Source: Flavobacterium sp. (lineage in GTDB: Bacteria > Bacteroidota > Bacteroidia > Flavobacteriales > Flavobacteriaceae). From it: 64,000 nucleotides of DNA. Position 1 is the first letter of the stretch. Every line of letters starts with the position of its first letter. Of the stretch, positions 46,549-56,235 are shown in pieces. A model generated the notes under the pieces. That model was not told where the DNA came from. It made no database searches and saw nothing but the letters and a program-made list of their open reading frames with translations. The stretch covers positions 1 through 64,000 of the forward strand of contig JAHEZJ010000022.1 of NCBI GenBank assembly GCA_023251135.1, in the 5' to 3' direction. Made by a program: the position numbers and the translations under genes.

Positions 46549-49421
46549 TAGATGTCAACGGACTTTCATTGCCCGGTGCCAATATAAATGTTACCGGAAT
46601 GGGTTTAGGAACACAATCGGACATAGATGGTAACTATACTTTAGAATTGGAACCAGGCGAATATACGATTGAGATTAGTATTATATCGTTTCAAACGCAA
46701 AGAATTACAGGAGTTAAAGTAAATGAAGGGTCGGAAACACCGTTAGTAGTTTCTCTGAAAGAAGATGCACAATCGCTTAACGAAGTAATTATCATCCAAG
46801 ACTATAAAAAGGCAACAGCATCGGTTCAGGGAATGCTGTTACAGCAAAAAAAAGCAGCTCAATTCTCTGACGGAATTTCCTCAGAACAAATTGCGAGAAC
46901 TCCGGATAAAGATGTGGGAAGTGCGCTAAAACGTATAACAGGGGTAACAACAGTGGGAGATAAATACGTGGTGGTGCGTTCTATGGCAGAACGATGGAAT
47001 CAGGCTGTTATGGACGGAATCACGCTGCCAAGTACAGACGCTTATCAGCAAAACTTTTCTTTTGATATAATTCCGACCGCCATTGTTGAAAGTATTGTTG
47101 TGAGCAAATCTGCAACTCCCGATATGTATGCCAATTTTGCCGGAGGATATGTGGAGGTAAAAACCATGGATATTCCGAAGGAAAACTTCACCAATTTCTC
47201 TATTGGTACTTCTTATAACAGCGAAAGTACTTTTAAAGAAAGACTAACCAAAAAAGAAGGAGATCATGATTATCTGGGTTTTGATGATGGAAGACGCGAT
47301 TATCCCACGAATCTGACAGCATTGGAAATACCAAAGACAGCAGCTGAATCAGGCCCTTTTATAGCGCAGTCCAAACAATTTACGAAGGATAATTTTAGTA
47401 CTTATAAAACATATGGTGCTCCGGGAACAACGCTTCAATTTGGTATTGGACGAACGTATAAATTGAAAGACGATAACAAGTGGGGATTTGTAGGTTCCTT
47501 AATTTTCAAGAATACACAGGAAAAATTAGATATTGAACATACAGAAAGAGGAAATTACAAAAGTAATTCAGAGTTTTTGGCAGAAACGAAAAAGACGCCC
47601 TATTCCACTTTTACAAAATATGGGTTCAAGAATTCAGGAGCAAATTACAATTACAATTCCACTTTAGGCGGAATGTTCAATGCCGCAATACAATTAGGCA
47701 ACCATAAAATTACAAGCCGTAATACCGTAATGCACATTTACAACAATCAATTGAATCAAATTGCAGGCTGGGACATTGGTGAAAGTACTTCGGATATTGT
47801 AAGCGGGAACGATCTGGGGTCTGTAACCGAATCTAATTATCCGGTTTACACCACTTTTATTCAGAATAAAATTGAAGGAAATCACAAATTCGACAAACTG
47901 GAAATCAATTGGTACGGCGCTTACGGAAACGTAACAAAAGATACCAAAGACGCGACATTTTTAGAAATCATGAAACAAAAAGTAGGAGATGATGAGTTAC
48001 TTTATTATGATGTTTACAATGCCGGAGCAAGATTTCCTTTCAGCAGAAGTAATTTTACGAATGACGAGATCGATTACAATGTCGCGATTAATTTCAAATA
48101 CTCTTTTGACTTTAGCGATTCTTTTACAAACGATATAAAGGCAGGTTATTTCGGAACTTATAAAAAAGCAACCAACCAACAGGAATCGGCAAAATTGGTT
48201 ACCGTAGGTCAAACTTCCGACAGAGCAAAAATTTACGATCCTTTGACAAGATTTTTAGACGGATCCAATTATTACTACGGTGGTTTTGGCTGGCAGGATT
48301 TTGGAATTTATGGCAACAAATATGTTGGAGATGTAAAAATACATTCCCCATTTTTAATGCTCGATGATAAAATAAGCCGCTTTGCAAGACTGGTTTGGGG
48401 AGTAAGAGCCGAAAGTTATATTTATACACAAATCGAGAGCCAGTCTGAAACTCCGGATGGATTTTCAGAAATTCAGGGAGACGATAAAGTTTGGCAATTT
48501 CTCCCATCAGCGAGTTTAATTATAAGTCCAACGAATAAAACGAATGTAAGATTCGGTTACAATAAATCGGTTTTGCGTCCTCAATTTGCCGAGCGTTTGA
48601 CAATTCCGTATTACGACCCAATCCGTTCTGCTAAAATTTATAACTACACAGGAGGATTAGTTTCCAGTATTGCTAATAATTATGATTTAAAATTCGAATG
48701 GTTTCCTTCAGGTGGCGAGATTTTATCTTTTGGAGTATACCATAAAAAAATTGATGATCCGATTGAAGCTGTTGGTTATTTGAATCCGTCTGGCGTTAGG
48801 GATATCTATAATATCAATTCAAATAATGCCAAGCTTTGGGGAGTAGAATTAGAGTTTTACAAAAGCCTTTCTTTTTTGGGTGATGGCGAAATTTTAAAAG
48901 ATTTATTTGTTTATGGGAACGCTTCCGTAAACGATACAAAAGTGACATCGTATGTTAATTTAGATGGCACAGGCGGACTTTATGAAGCCAACAGACCACT
49001 TTACGGGCAATCGCCTTACACTTACAATTTAGGTTTAGATTATGTAGGGGAACGTTTAGGATTTAGCCTTAGACACAATGCAATTGGCGATCAATATATA
49101 CTGGTAGGTTTTGAGTATTTCGCAGAGGAAATCCGCAAACCTTATGCTGTAACAGATGCTCAGGTGAGTTATAAATTTTTTAAAGAAAGAAACCTGGAAT
49201 TAAAATGCAGCATGAAAAACATGTTTGATGCCGGTATAGAAACGTATAACAACGCCAACAGTTACAGTAAAATTGAGAATGTTCCCGACGGGACAAATCC
49301 AAGAGCGAGATTCAGTCTAGGGGCGGGTGCTACTACAAAATTTGATCAGGATATCGACAGAGAAGTATTTAAAGCTAAAAACGGAAGAACCATAAGTGTA
49401 TCAATCAATTATTCGTTCTAA
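46515..49421 (+). CDS. TonB-dependent receptor, main part (carboxypeptidase-like, plug and barrel)
   Basis: The -1 frame is closed by a stop at 46512-46514 and is open from 46515, exactly inside the A10 run. It first encodes KITGKVVDVNGLSLPGA, the start of the carboxypeptidase-regulatory-like domain. A plug follows (ARTPDKDVGSALKRITGV, then FDIIPTAIVESIVVSKSATPD). The long barrel ends in TISVSINYSF, with the terminal Phe typical of outer-membrane proteins. No convincing start codon of its own exists; the first possible one is a TTG at 46569, already inside the domain. The substrate is unknown; it probably transports the ligand that triggers the FecI/FecR pair. Confidence 0.88.
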   Translation, partial: KKKKGKITGKVVDVNGLSLPGANINVTGMGLGTQSDIDGNYTLELEPGEYTIEISIISFQTQRITGVKVNEGSETPLVVSLKEDAQSLNEVIIIQDYKKATASVQGMLLQQKKAAQFSDGISSEQIARTPDKDVGSALKRITGVTTVGDKYVVVRSMAERWNQAVMDGITLPSTDAYQQNFSFDIIPTAIVESIVVSKSATPDMYANFAGGYVEVKTMDIPKENFTNFSIGTSYNSESTFKERLTKKEGDHDYLGFDDGRRDYPTNLTALEIPKTAAESGPFIAQSKQFTKDNFSTYKTYGAPGTTLQFGIGRTYKLKDDNKWGFVGSLIFKNTQEKLDIEHTERGNYKSNSEFLAETKKTPYSTFTKYGFKNSGANYNYNSTLGGMFNAAIQLGNHKITSRNTVMHIYNNQLNQIAGWDIGESTSDIVSGNDLGSVTESNYPVYTTFIQNKIEGNHKFDKLEINWYGAYGNVTKDTKDATFLEIMKQKVGDDELLYYDVYNAGARFPFSRSNFTNDEIDYNVAINFKYSFDFSDSFTNDIKAGYFGTYKKATNQQESAKLVTVGQTSDRAKIYDPLTRFLDGSNYYYGGFGWQDFGIYGNKYVGDVKIHSPFLMLDDKISRFARLVWGVRAESYIYTQIESQSETPDGFSEIQGDDKVWQFLPSASLIISPTNKTNVRFGYNKSVLRPQFAERLTIPYYDPIRSAKIYNYTGGLVSSIANNYDLKFEWFPSGGEILSFGVYHKKIDDPIEAVGYLNPSGVRDIYNINSNNAKLWGVELEFYKSLSFLGDGEILKDLFVYGNASVNDTKVTSYVNLDGTGGLYEANRPLYGQSPYTYNLGLDYVGERLGFSLRHNAIGDQYILVGFEYFAEEIRKPYAVTDAQVSYKFFKERNLELKCSMKNMFDAGIETYNNANSYSKIENVPDGTNPRARFSLGAGATTKFDQDIDREVFKAKNGRTISVSINYSF

Positions 49422-49789
49422 AATGGGTTTTTAGCGGCTCTTTTACTTCAAGTTTAACCGATATAGCGGGATGTATTAAGAAACCGTTAACAATAAAAAA
49501 AGACATGATATTTTGGTTTTTCAAAAGCTAATGTATGTAGTTGTAAGTTTCAGATTTCTTTTTTGTTTAGTGCATTAAACAAAGATGTAAAAATGAACTT
49601 TAAGATGTTCTTTTAAAAATACAAAATTCTTCATTATAAGATAAGGTTTTAAAAGAATGGAAAGTAAACCTTTTACTGCGTTAAAAAAAACCTATGAGTA
49701 AAAAGACGGAATAATAGGTATAAACCCCGATGGTAAAGCGGGATCGTTTATTGAAAAAATTCTTTACCAAAAAAAAGAGAAAGACCTAA

Positions 49790-49814
49790 GGAGAGATATT
49801 TTGCTGCTCTCTCC
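49790..49814 (+). other. Hairpin in leader of the beta-helix lipoprotein gene
   Basis: 7-bp arms (GGAGAGA / TCTCTCC) with an 11-nt loop, about 50 bp before the ATG at 49863. There is no T-run. The remaining 49422-49862 gap is A/T-rich with no supported gene; the hairpin may be a leader structure or the end of the receptor transcript. Confidence 0.35.
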
Positions 49815-49862
49815 AAAGGCCTAATTTGTAATAGCAGCAAATATAGCATTAATAAAATTATT

Positions 49863-51170
49863 ATGAAAAAAATTTTTCTATGTGCAATGATAGCTCTGGC
49901 TCTGGGCTCTTGCCAAAATGATGATTCATCTGCTGATTCTTCTTTTTCAATGAAAGCTTCTGGTGCTGATTACACAGGATATCCGGCAACAGTACAAACT
50001 GTAAGTGGTGATATTACAACAAACACTACTTGGACTAGTGATAAAGTTTGGGAAATTGAAGGAGTAGTACGTGTAAAATCAGGGGCTACATTAACCATAC
50101 AGCCAGGTACATTTATTAAAGCTAAACCATTAGCAGCTGGAGTTGCCTCAGGAGTTCTTGTAATTACAAAAACAGGTAAGATCGATGCTCAGGGAACTGA
50201 AACAGCGCCAATTATTTTTACAAGTTACAATTTATTAGATGGCAACGCAGCTACAGGAGCTACTCCGGGAGATTTTGCAGGAGTAGTTATTTTGGGTGAT
50301 GCTCAGGTAAATAACGGTTCAGTTACTAACATCATCGAAGGATTAGGAGATCAGCCAACGGTTTCTGATTTTTATTATGGAGGTTCAAACAATGCTCATA
50401 ACGGTGGAATCTTAAATTATGTTCGTATCGAATTTGCAGGACGTATTTTAGATGCTGCAACAGGAGTTGAAATCAATGGATTAACTTTAGGTGGTGTAGG
50501 TTCTGGTACTGTGATCGATCACGTTCAGGTATCTTACGGAAGAGACGATTCATTCGAATTTTTTGGAGGAACTGTAAATGCAGGACATTTAGTTTCTTTT
50601 GCACCAGACGATGATAACTTTGATTTTGATCTTGGTTATACAGGAACAATCACAAAAGCTATTGCAATTGCTGACAGTAATTCTACACATAGTTTAAGCG
50701 GAGGAAATCCGGATTCTAATGGTATTGAGTTAGACAACAATGCTACAGGAACAGTTACAGCATTGATCACACGTCCGGTAATCAACCAATTATCTATTAT
50801 TGGTGTAAGCTCAACTGTAGTAGCTGATTTATACGAAAATGCTATTCACGTGCGCAGAGCAGGTAACATAAGCCTTACTGATGTTACTGTTACAGGATAC
50901 AACAGAGGAGTTAATTTTGAGTCTCCTTCATTGCCAGGTGGTTCAACTTATTCTAAAGTTTCTATTCACGGTTTTGACAATGTAGCATTACCTGTAGGAA
51001 CAACTTTTACAGGAATTGGTACTGCAACTTCTACGGTGAACCCGGCTACAAAATGGGCCTTAACACAACCATTCTTTAATGATGGTGCGTTAAACCTTAG
51101 TGGAGCTACAGGAGCATTTAAAACAGAAGCTGCGTGGACTAACACATGGACTAAGTTTACAAATTTTTAA
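49863..51170 (+). CDS. Surface lipoprotein with beta-helix-like repeats
   Basis: 435 residues. It starts with a lipoprotein signal (MKKIFLCAMIALALGSCQND; lipobox LGSC). The mature protein is rich in Gly, Thr, Asn and Val with repeated strand-turn units (GVVRVKSGATLTIQPGTFI, GVEINGLTLGGVGSGTVIDHVQVSY), the look of a right-handed parallel beta-helix. It follows a TonB receptor and precedes a strong terminator, so the two are likely a transport pair. The ligand is unknown. Alternatives are an adhesin or a carbohydrate-binding protein. Confidence 0.82.
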   Translation: MKKIFLCAMIALALGSCQNDDSSADSSFSMKASGADYTGYPATVQTVSGDITTNTTWTSDKVWEIEGVVRVKSGATLTIQPGTFIKAKPLAAGVASGVLVITKTGKIDAQGTETAPIIFTSYNLLDGNAATGATPGDFAGVVILGDAQVNNGSVTNIIEGLGDQPTVSDFYYGGSNNAHNGGILNYVRIEFAGRILDAATGVEINGLTLGGVGSGTVIDHVQVSYGRDDSFEFFGGTVNAGHLVSFAPDDDNFDFDLGYTGTITKAIAIADSNSTHSLSGGNPDSNGIELDNNATGTVTALITRPVINQLSIIGVSSTVVADLYENAIHVRRAGNISLTDVTVTGYNRGVNFESPSLPGGSTYSKVSIHGFDNVALPVGTTFTGIGTATSTVNPATKWALTQPFFNDGALNLSGATGAFKTEAAWTNTWTKFTNF

Positions 51171-51191
51171 TAAGAGGTTAATTAAAATTTT

Positions 51192-51222
51192 ACATGGGCA
51201 GAATATTTCTGCCCATGTTTTT
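51192..51222 (+). terminator. Strong intrinsic terminator
   Basis: Perfect 12-bp inverted repeat (ACATGGGCAGAA / TTCTGCCCATGT), 3-nt loop, then five T. It closes the lipoprotein transcript 22 bp after the stop. An ATG inside the hairpin (51194) is in frame with the next gene, but should not be its start. Confidence 0.92.
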
Positions 51223-51235
51223 AATACATAAAAAA

Positions 51236-52099
51236 ATGAAAAAAACTATACTTTTATTTGTGCTTGCTTTTATTTCTGCAGTTTCATCAGCTCAGGTTAC
51301 CGTTTGGGAAGATAATTTTGATGATGCAGATTTAGCTGGCTGGACATTACTGGACAGGGATGAAGATGGAATAAACTGGATTGCCAGAAAAAATATAAAC
51401 CTTGATGAAAGCGGAAGCGCGATAGTAGATGGAGAACACAGCATTTTAGGAAATTACCTGATGAATCTGGATGATTTAAGCACAGTAGTTCGTTTAGTGG
51501 AGAACTGGGCTATTACACCAGCCATAAATTTATCACAACATTCCGGCAAAAAAATACAGGTGGTTCTAAATGCACAAACCAGTATTTATGACACTAATCA
51601 GGATCTGTTGGTATACGGATCTACTTCAAAAGACCCTGATACATTTACACTTTTGAGTACCCTTAAATTACAAAGACAAACAGAACTTGAAGCAGAATTT
51701 AAGGACTACAGTGTCGATATTTCTCAATATGCCGGCGAAGCGGTGTTATACTTAGCCGTATCTAATGTAGCAGATGAAAATCTGAACTTCATAGGTTTTG
51801 AAATAGATAAAGTTTCAATTGTAGCAGGAGGAAATTTAGGAATAGGGGACCATATATTGGATAAAAACCGTTCATTTCTTGCAGAAAACCCTGTTAGAGA
51901 AAATTTAGAATTGCAATTGGCAGATCAATTTAAAGACAATAAAACCGCATTGAAAATTTATAATGCAGCAGGGAATCTGGTTAAGGAAGTAAACTATAAT
52001 AACCAAAATATTTCTGTAGCCGACCTACCTCAGGGTTTCTATTTTCTGTTACTAACCAACGATACAAATTCGCAAACAATAAAATTTATTAAAAAGTAA
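51236..52099 (+). CDS. T9SS type A sorting-domain protein with choice-of-anchor J-like domain
   Basis: 287 residues from the ATG at 51236, which gives a clean signal peptide (MKKTILLFVLAFISAVSSAQ). The in-frame ATG at 51194 lies inside the preceding terminator and is rejected. Residues about 20-210 resemble the cleaved-adhesin/choice-of-anchor J jelly-roll (WEDNFDDADLAGWTLLD ... FIGFEIDKVSI). The last 75 residues are a type A T9SS sorting domain (ENPVRENLEL, LKIYNAAGNLVKEV, LPQGFYFLLL, IKFIKK), which sends the protein across the outer membrane and to the cell surface. Confidence 0.88.
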   Translation: MKKTILLFVLAFISAVSSAQVTVWEDNFDDADLAGWTLLDRDEDGINWIARKNINLDESGSAIVDGEHSILGNYLMNLDDLSTVVRLVENWAITPAINLSQHSGKKIQVVLNAQTSIYDTNQDLLVYGSTSKDPDTFTLLSTLKLQRQTELEAEFKDYSVDISQYAGEAVLYLAVSNVADENLNFIGFEIDKVSIVAGGNLGIGDHILDKNRSFLAENPVRENLELQLADQFKDNKTALKIYNAAGNLVKEVNYNNQNISVADLPQGFYFLLLTNDTNSQTIKFIKK

Positions 52100-52157
52100 A
52101 AAAGGGCAGTAGGTTTTATTCCTGTATTAAAATTGCTGCCTTATTAAAAAATAGCAT

Positions 52158-52946
52158 ATGAAAAATAAGATTGCAAAAGCATTTTTCCTTTCTGTTGTAC
52201 TTGCACTTTTGGGTGCCTGTGCTAATGATGAGCTAACGCCTTATTACGATCAGAGAAAAAGAGAAATTGGTAAAATCGTTATACACGGTTATAACGCTTT
52301 AAGCGATTCCATTCAAATGACCGTAAATGGCAAATTGATTGAAATAGGAAACGAAAAAAACAATACAGCTTTCGTAAAAAAAATAGAAAAAGAGCATGAC
52401 TTTGTTTTTTTTAATGATGAGGTAAAAACGTTGGTAATCACCAATAAAAAAACGAGTCAGATCTTGGGAACTTATCTTTTTACCAACCGGACTCCTGTTA
52501 GTTCTCTATATTTCTACGCTAAAGAAAATTTATGGATAGATGATGTTTCCTTTTTAAAACCAGGCACATTAAGCCAAACCGGTTATGCGGGTTTTAAGTT
52601 TATATTTCCATCACTAAATAAATATTCAGGCAGTACCTATAAAGGCGCTTTGGATGGCATTATTACCAAAAGCAATGGTCAGGTTTTAGGGATTGTAAAA
52701 AATATCAGCAAAGATGCTCCAAGTGATTTTATCGAATTTCCATTCAGTACGCCGGCAGCCATAAAAATGGAACTTGTAAAACACGACACAAAGGAATCTT
52801 ACATTACAGGTCAAAAAGTTATTGTGGCGATGACCATGACAAACAATAAATCAAAACTAATTATTCTTGAAGAAGAACAAGATGTTAATGGTAAGTTCTC
52901 CGGTGTGGGAGGCGTCATCAATTTAGCCGATTACTTTACTTTTTAA
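52158..52946 (+). CDS. Putative lipoprotein, unknown function
   Basis: 262 residues with a lipoprotein signal (FFLSVVLALLGACAND; lipobox LGAC). The body is mainly beta-strand in pattern and shows no known motif. It sits between the T9SS cargo and the S41 protease genes, all in one direction with short gaps, so a shared surface process is likely. I do not recognise a family. Confidence 0.75.
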   Translation: MKNKIAKAFFLSVVLALLGACANDELTPYYDQRKREIGKIVIHGYNALSDSIQMTVNGKLIEIGNEKNNTAFVKKIEKEHDFVFFNDEVKTLVITNKKTSQILGTYLFTNRTPVSSLYFYAKENLWIDDVSFLKPGTLSQTGYAGFKFIFPSLNKYSGSTYKGALDGIITKSNGQVLGIVKNISKDAPSDFIEFPFSTPAAIKMELVKHDTKESYITGQKVIVAMTMTNNKSKLIILEEEQDVNGKFSGVGGVINLADYFTF

Positions 52947-53002
52947 GGAGCGACCGGGCCGGGTGGAAGAGTCAATATTTTTTTGGAATTAAAAATTAAA
53001 AA

Positions 53003-54358
53003 ATGAAATACTCCTATTACAGTCGAATATTTATTTTTCTTTTGCTTTCTTTTTTAATCCTTTCCTGTGAAAGTGATGATGCACCAATAACTTACAATAA
53101 AGATTCTAACGAATATGTAAATGAATGGATGTACGATCAGATGAAAAAGTATTATCGTTGGAATACATCAATGCCGGCTCAGGCTAATTTATCCTTAAAT
53201 CCTAAGGAATATTTTAAAAATCTATTGCAAAAAGAGGATGTCTATTCTTATGCGATTCATCCTGCATTGCCTGACACTGCACCACAAAGTCTCAGACGGA
53301 GCTTTGGGTTTGATGTGTCTTTTGTCGAATTTGGAGGAAAATATTATGGTGTAATACTATATGTATTGGCAGGTTCTCCGGCCAAAAATAATGGCTTGCA
53401 AAGAGGTCAGTTGATCACTAAAATCGATGGAACAGTTGTGAACGCAGGAAACTACGAGCAATTGTATAAAAATATGGTAGGTGCAGCAAAATTAAATTTA
53501 GAGACCACTTCATTTTCTGCGAAATCCGGTTTTTCCAATCCAAAAGAAATTTCAGTATTGCAGGGATTTAGTTTTTCGCAGCCCATTCCATATCAAATTA
53601 TTTCGGATAAAAATGCTAAGATTGGTTATGTTGAAATTCCACATTTTGATGTCGGTCAGGCACAGCAATTTTTACAAATCTTTCAGGAATTAAAAAACAA
53701 ATCGATTACTGAACTTGTATTGGATTTAAGATACAATGGAGGAGGGGATATTGCATCTGCAACCGCGCTGAGTATTATCCTGGCTCCAAATATTAAAGCA
53801 ACGGATCTTTTTATAAAATTTGAAGGAAATGCTAACGGGGGCAATGTTGATCAATCATTTGAGCAAGCCTTAAAAAGTAATGAAGCAAAAATAACTTTTG
53901 ATGCTTTGCGTGGTGTCCATCCGTCAATAAACAGAATATATATATTGTGTGGAAGCCGCACCGCATCTGCATCAGAGCTTATAATTAATAATCTGAAACC
54001 TTATATGAATGTAATTGCTTTAGGTGGGAAAACTTTTGGGAAAGATGTGGCAGGATTTCCAATAGAAGACGATCGAATTCCCGGAAGTAAAGGCTGGGTG
54101 TTATATCCGTCTATTTATAAGTTGTTTAATTCCAGACATGAAGGAGGTTATTCTAAAGGAATAGATCCTAATATTTATACAGATGAACTTCAGGGATTAG
54201 AAGTTTTTTCTTTAGGCAATCGTTCCGAAATTCTGTTAAGTGCAGCATTGACAAACATCTCGGGAAACACTGGTAAAATGAAAGCCACAGAATTGCGATT
54301 ACTGACTTTGCCTAAAGCCTATGCTGATTCGGACCCATTATTACGTTTTAACCCTTAA
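53003..54358 (+). CDS. S41-family C-terminal-processing peptidase, lipoprotein
   Basis: 451 residues with a lipoprotein signal (lipobox LILSC). A PDZ-like segment at about 110-170 (GVILYVLAGSPAKNNGLQRGQLITKIDG) precedes the catalytic domain: LVLDLRYNGGGD, the nucleophile region SRTASASELI (Ser in the second SASE), and the general-base Lys region GGKTFGKDVAG. S41 proteases cut near C-termini of envelope proteins. The placement beside surface lipoproteins and a T9SS protein suggests processing of exported proteins. Substrate unknown. Confidence 0.9.
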   Translation: MKYSYYSRIFIFLLLSFLILSCESDDAPITYNKDSNEYVNEWMYDQMKKYYRWNTSMPAQANLSLNPKEYFKNLLQKEDVYSYAIHPALPDTAPQSLRRSFGFDVSFVEFGGKYYGVILYVLAGSPAKNNGLQRGQLITKIDGTVVNAGNYEQLYKNMVGAAKLNLETTSFSAKSGFSNPKEISVLQGFSFSQPIPYQIISDKNAKIGYVEIPHFDVGQAQQFLQIFQELKNKSITELVLDLRYNGGGDIASATALSIILAPNIKATDLFIKFEGNANGGNVDQSFEQALKSNEAKITFDALRGVHPSINRIYILCGSRTASASELIINNLKPYMNVIALGGKTFGKDVAGFPIEDDRIPGSKGWVLYPSIYKLFNSRHEGGYSKGIDPNIYTDELQGLEVFSLGNRSEILLSAALTNISGNTGKMKATELRLLTLPKAYADSDPLLRFNP

Positions 54359-54395
54359 TATATTTTTTAAATTTTAGTCAAATAGTAATGTTATT

Positions 54396-54686
54396 ATGCA
54401 AGGAATAAATTCTAAAGAGCATCGGATCTTGCTGACCGCTTTTCATAAATTCGAACATCTTTCTACTGTTTATAAAAATAAAATTGAAGAGGCCGAAGAT
54501 GCCAGAACGCGAAAAGCTATGGAAGAACTGGATGCTCTATATGATAAATTTCAGCTATTGTATACTGAGCTTGAAAAATGTACCAAAGCTTATGAGATCA
54601 AGAAAAAATCGACAAGAAGCCTCCTAAACAGAAGCGTTCGGAAATTAATTCCAATCGCACAAAACAATAAGGATTTGCCCCGTTAA
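54396..54686 (+). CDS. Small coiled-coil protein, unknown
   Basis: 96 residues, highly charged, with heptad-like stretches (IEEAEDARTRKAMEELDALYDKFQLLYTELEKC) suggesting a helical coiled coil. There is no signal or membrane segment. It follows the protease gene by 37 bp and is followed by a terminator-like hairpin. No family recognised. Confidence 0.6.
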   Translation: MQGINSKEHRILLTAFHKFEHLSTVYKNKIEEAEDARTRKAMEELDALYDKFQLLYTELEKCTKAYEIKKKSTRSLLNRSVRKLIPIAQNNKDLPR

Positions 54687-54735
54687 ATCATATTGTATTG
54701 GGGTAGCAAGGGTTAAACAAATAAAAGAATATAAA

Positions 54736-54776
54736 AAAAGTCTTTAGACATCAGAGTTTAAAGACTTTTGATTTTT
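54736..54776 (+). terminator. Intrinsic terminator-like hairpin
   Basis: Perfect 11-bp arms (AAAAGTCTTTA / TAAAGACTTTT) around a 12-nt loop, followed by a short T-rich stretch; usable in both directions. Confidence 0.7.
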
Positions 54777-54934
54777 AAAGTTTTTTGAGACTTCTACTGG
54801 CTTTGATTTAAAAGGAATTATCCCTTTCATTTTGCATAGCTGATCTTATCATTTTGATAGGGATTAGCAAGTTAAAAATTAAGTGAAAATTTTAACTTAT
54901 TGGTTTTTAGTGTTTTGTTTTATGTTGAGTTGTT

Positions 54935-54951
54935 TTGGCACACCAATTGCA
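54935..54951 (+). promoter_or_regulatory. Sigma-54 (RpoN) -24/-12 promoter
   Basis: The sequence TTGGCACACCAATTGCA matches the consensus TTGGCACR-N4-TTGCA with the correct GG-to-GC spacing. The predicted start is near 54962, giving a leader of about 120 nt before the 48-aa ORF at 55084. No enhancer-binding site was identified. Confidence 0.6.
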
Positions 54952-55083
54952 TCTAAAGGGGAAATCAAGACCATAATTTTACGGTATAGAGATCACCATA
55001 AGATTAAGTTTGAAAACGAAAAGAGTTTTCCGGATTTGCTCAGAATAGTATAGATAAATGTAAAACACTGTAAAATAAAAGAG

Positions 55084-55230
55084 ATGAAAGCAGATAAAGT
55101 AAGAAAAAAGAACATCGAAAAACTGGGGATATCAAACAAAGGCATCAAACAAAAAGACAGAGTCATCAACTTAATGGTGTTTTCTATAGTATTCTTTATT
55201 GCACTTTTGATGATTTCGCAAATCGTATAA
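55084..55230 (+). CDS. Small single-pass membrane protein (48 aa)
   Basis: The N-terminal half is basic (MKADKVRKKNIEKLG...), the C-terminal half one hydrophobic helix (LMVFSIVFFIALLMISQIV) ending at the stop. A sigma-54-type promoter lies upstream and a good terminator 28 bp downstream, so this looks like a self-contained unit. Function unknown; small membrane proteins of this shape include stress regulators and type I toxins. The surrounding 54687-55548 gap holds no other gene. Confidence 0.6.
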   Translation: MKADKVRKKNIEKLGISNKGIKQKDRVINLMVFSIVFFIALLMISQIV

Positions 55231-55257
55231 AACATATTTTAATTAAGATATTAAAAG

Positions 55258-55300
55258 AAGTAAAACTCTCAGCAACGATGAGTTTTACTTTTTTGTTTTT
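55258..55300 (+). terminator. Intrinsic terminator after the 48-aa ORF
   Basis: 11-bp arms (AAGTAAAACTC / GAGTTTTACTT), 11-nt loop, followed by a long T-run. Confidence 0.85.
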
Positions 55301-55339
55301 TATATAAAAGTGGTCGGGGATTATACTTTATGAAAGGCA

Positions 55340-55381
55340 GTCTCAAAATGATAAAATCATATCATTTTGAGACGTTTTTTT
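55340..55381 (+). terminator. Second strong terminator hairpin
   Basis: Perfect 14-bp arms (GTCTCAAAATGATA / TATCATTTTGAGAC), 6-nt loop, then a G and seven T. It doubles the termination signal before the GNAT gene. Confidence 0.88.
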
Positions 55382-55548
55382 AACGGCCACAAAGACTATT
55401 GTAAGTATAAAAAGCCTGATAATAAGGGGTTTAATACGAATTGGAAAACAATAAAAATCTATTGGTATGTAAATTGAATATTATGCATTGTGTCTCCATC
55501 TCCTAAAATAACAAGGACAGTAAAAAAATAGGAGTTACACCAAATCAT

Positions 55549-56235
55549 ATGAGAACCATAGCATGTAAAATAGGCCCTACGGAGAGAAGCTTTATGCTTT
55601 CTAAACCCTTACCAACCCAAACAGTATTTTTACCGCTAAAAGAGGCAGAGGAGTCTAGTGATTTTATTATTGAAAAAGCCAGACCTATTCATACCTTTTG
55701 GATAAAACAAATTTGTGAAGTAACACTTGCATCAGCCATAGCCCGCGGAACCGGAATTTCCGGACGCTCTCCTGAGCTGCTGGAAACAAAAATGAAAAAA
55801 GGAGAAGCTGTCATCGCCTTTGCACCAGATGGGAGATGGGCAGGTTTTTCTTTTATCTCTTCCTGGGAAAATGACAACTATGTCTCTAATTCCGGATTAA
55901 TTGTAGCTCCAGAATTCCGACATACCGGACTCGCCAAAAGAATTAAAAGAAAAATTTTTGAGCTTAGCCGACAGAAATATCCCGATGCCCGTATATTCAG
56001 CCTAACTACTGGTCTTGCTGTAATGAAAATGAATCATGAACTCGGTTTTGAACCCGTCACTTACTCCGAACTGACCTCAGACGAAACATTCTGGGAAAAC
56101 TGTAAATCATGTGTAAACTGCCCGATTTTGATGAATAAGGACAGGAAAAACTGTTTGTGTACGGCTATGCTTTATGACCCGAAACAAAATGGGACGAAAG
56201 TGAATCAGGTAAAAGAGTTAGAGATTGTGCACTAG
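55549..56235 (+). CDS. GNAT-family N-acetyltransferase with Cys-rich C-terminus
   Basis: 228 residues. The acetyltransferase core has the acetyl-CoA-binding segment near 120-140 (SGLIVAPEFRHTGLAKRIKRKIFE). The C-terminal 45 residues carry five Cys in CKSCVNCPIL and CLC, a metal-site-like arrangement. It broadly resembles the GNAT proteins at the head of arginine-biosynthesis operons in Bacteroidota, but no arginine gene is nearby, so the role is uncertain. The last part of this gene is duplicated at 57804-58095. Confidence 0.85.
   Translation: MRTIACKIGPTERSFMLSKPLPTQTVFLPLKEAEESSDFIIEKARPIHTFWIKQICEVTLASAIARGTGISGRSPELLETKMKKGEAVIAFAPDGRWAGFSFISSWENDNYVSNSGLIVAPEFRHTGLAKRIKRKIFELSRQKYPDARIFSLTTGLAVMKMNHELGFEPVTYSELTSDETFWENCKSCVNCPILMNKDRKNCLCTAMLYDPKQNGTKVNQVKELEIVH

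Noticed and set aside
51194..51235. ATG at 51194 as start of the T9SS cargo gene
   Set aside because: It lies inside a strong terminator hairpin and would put extra residues before a clean signal peptide starting at 51236.
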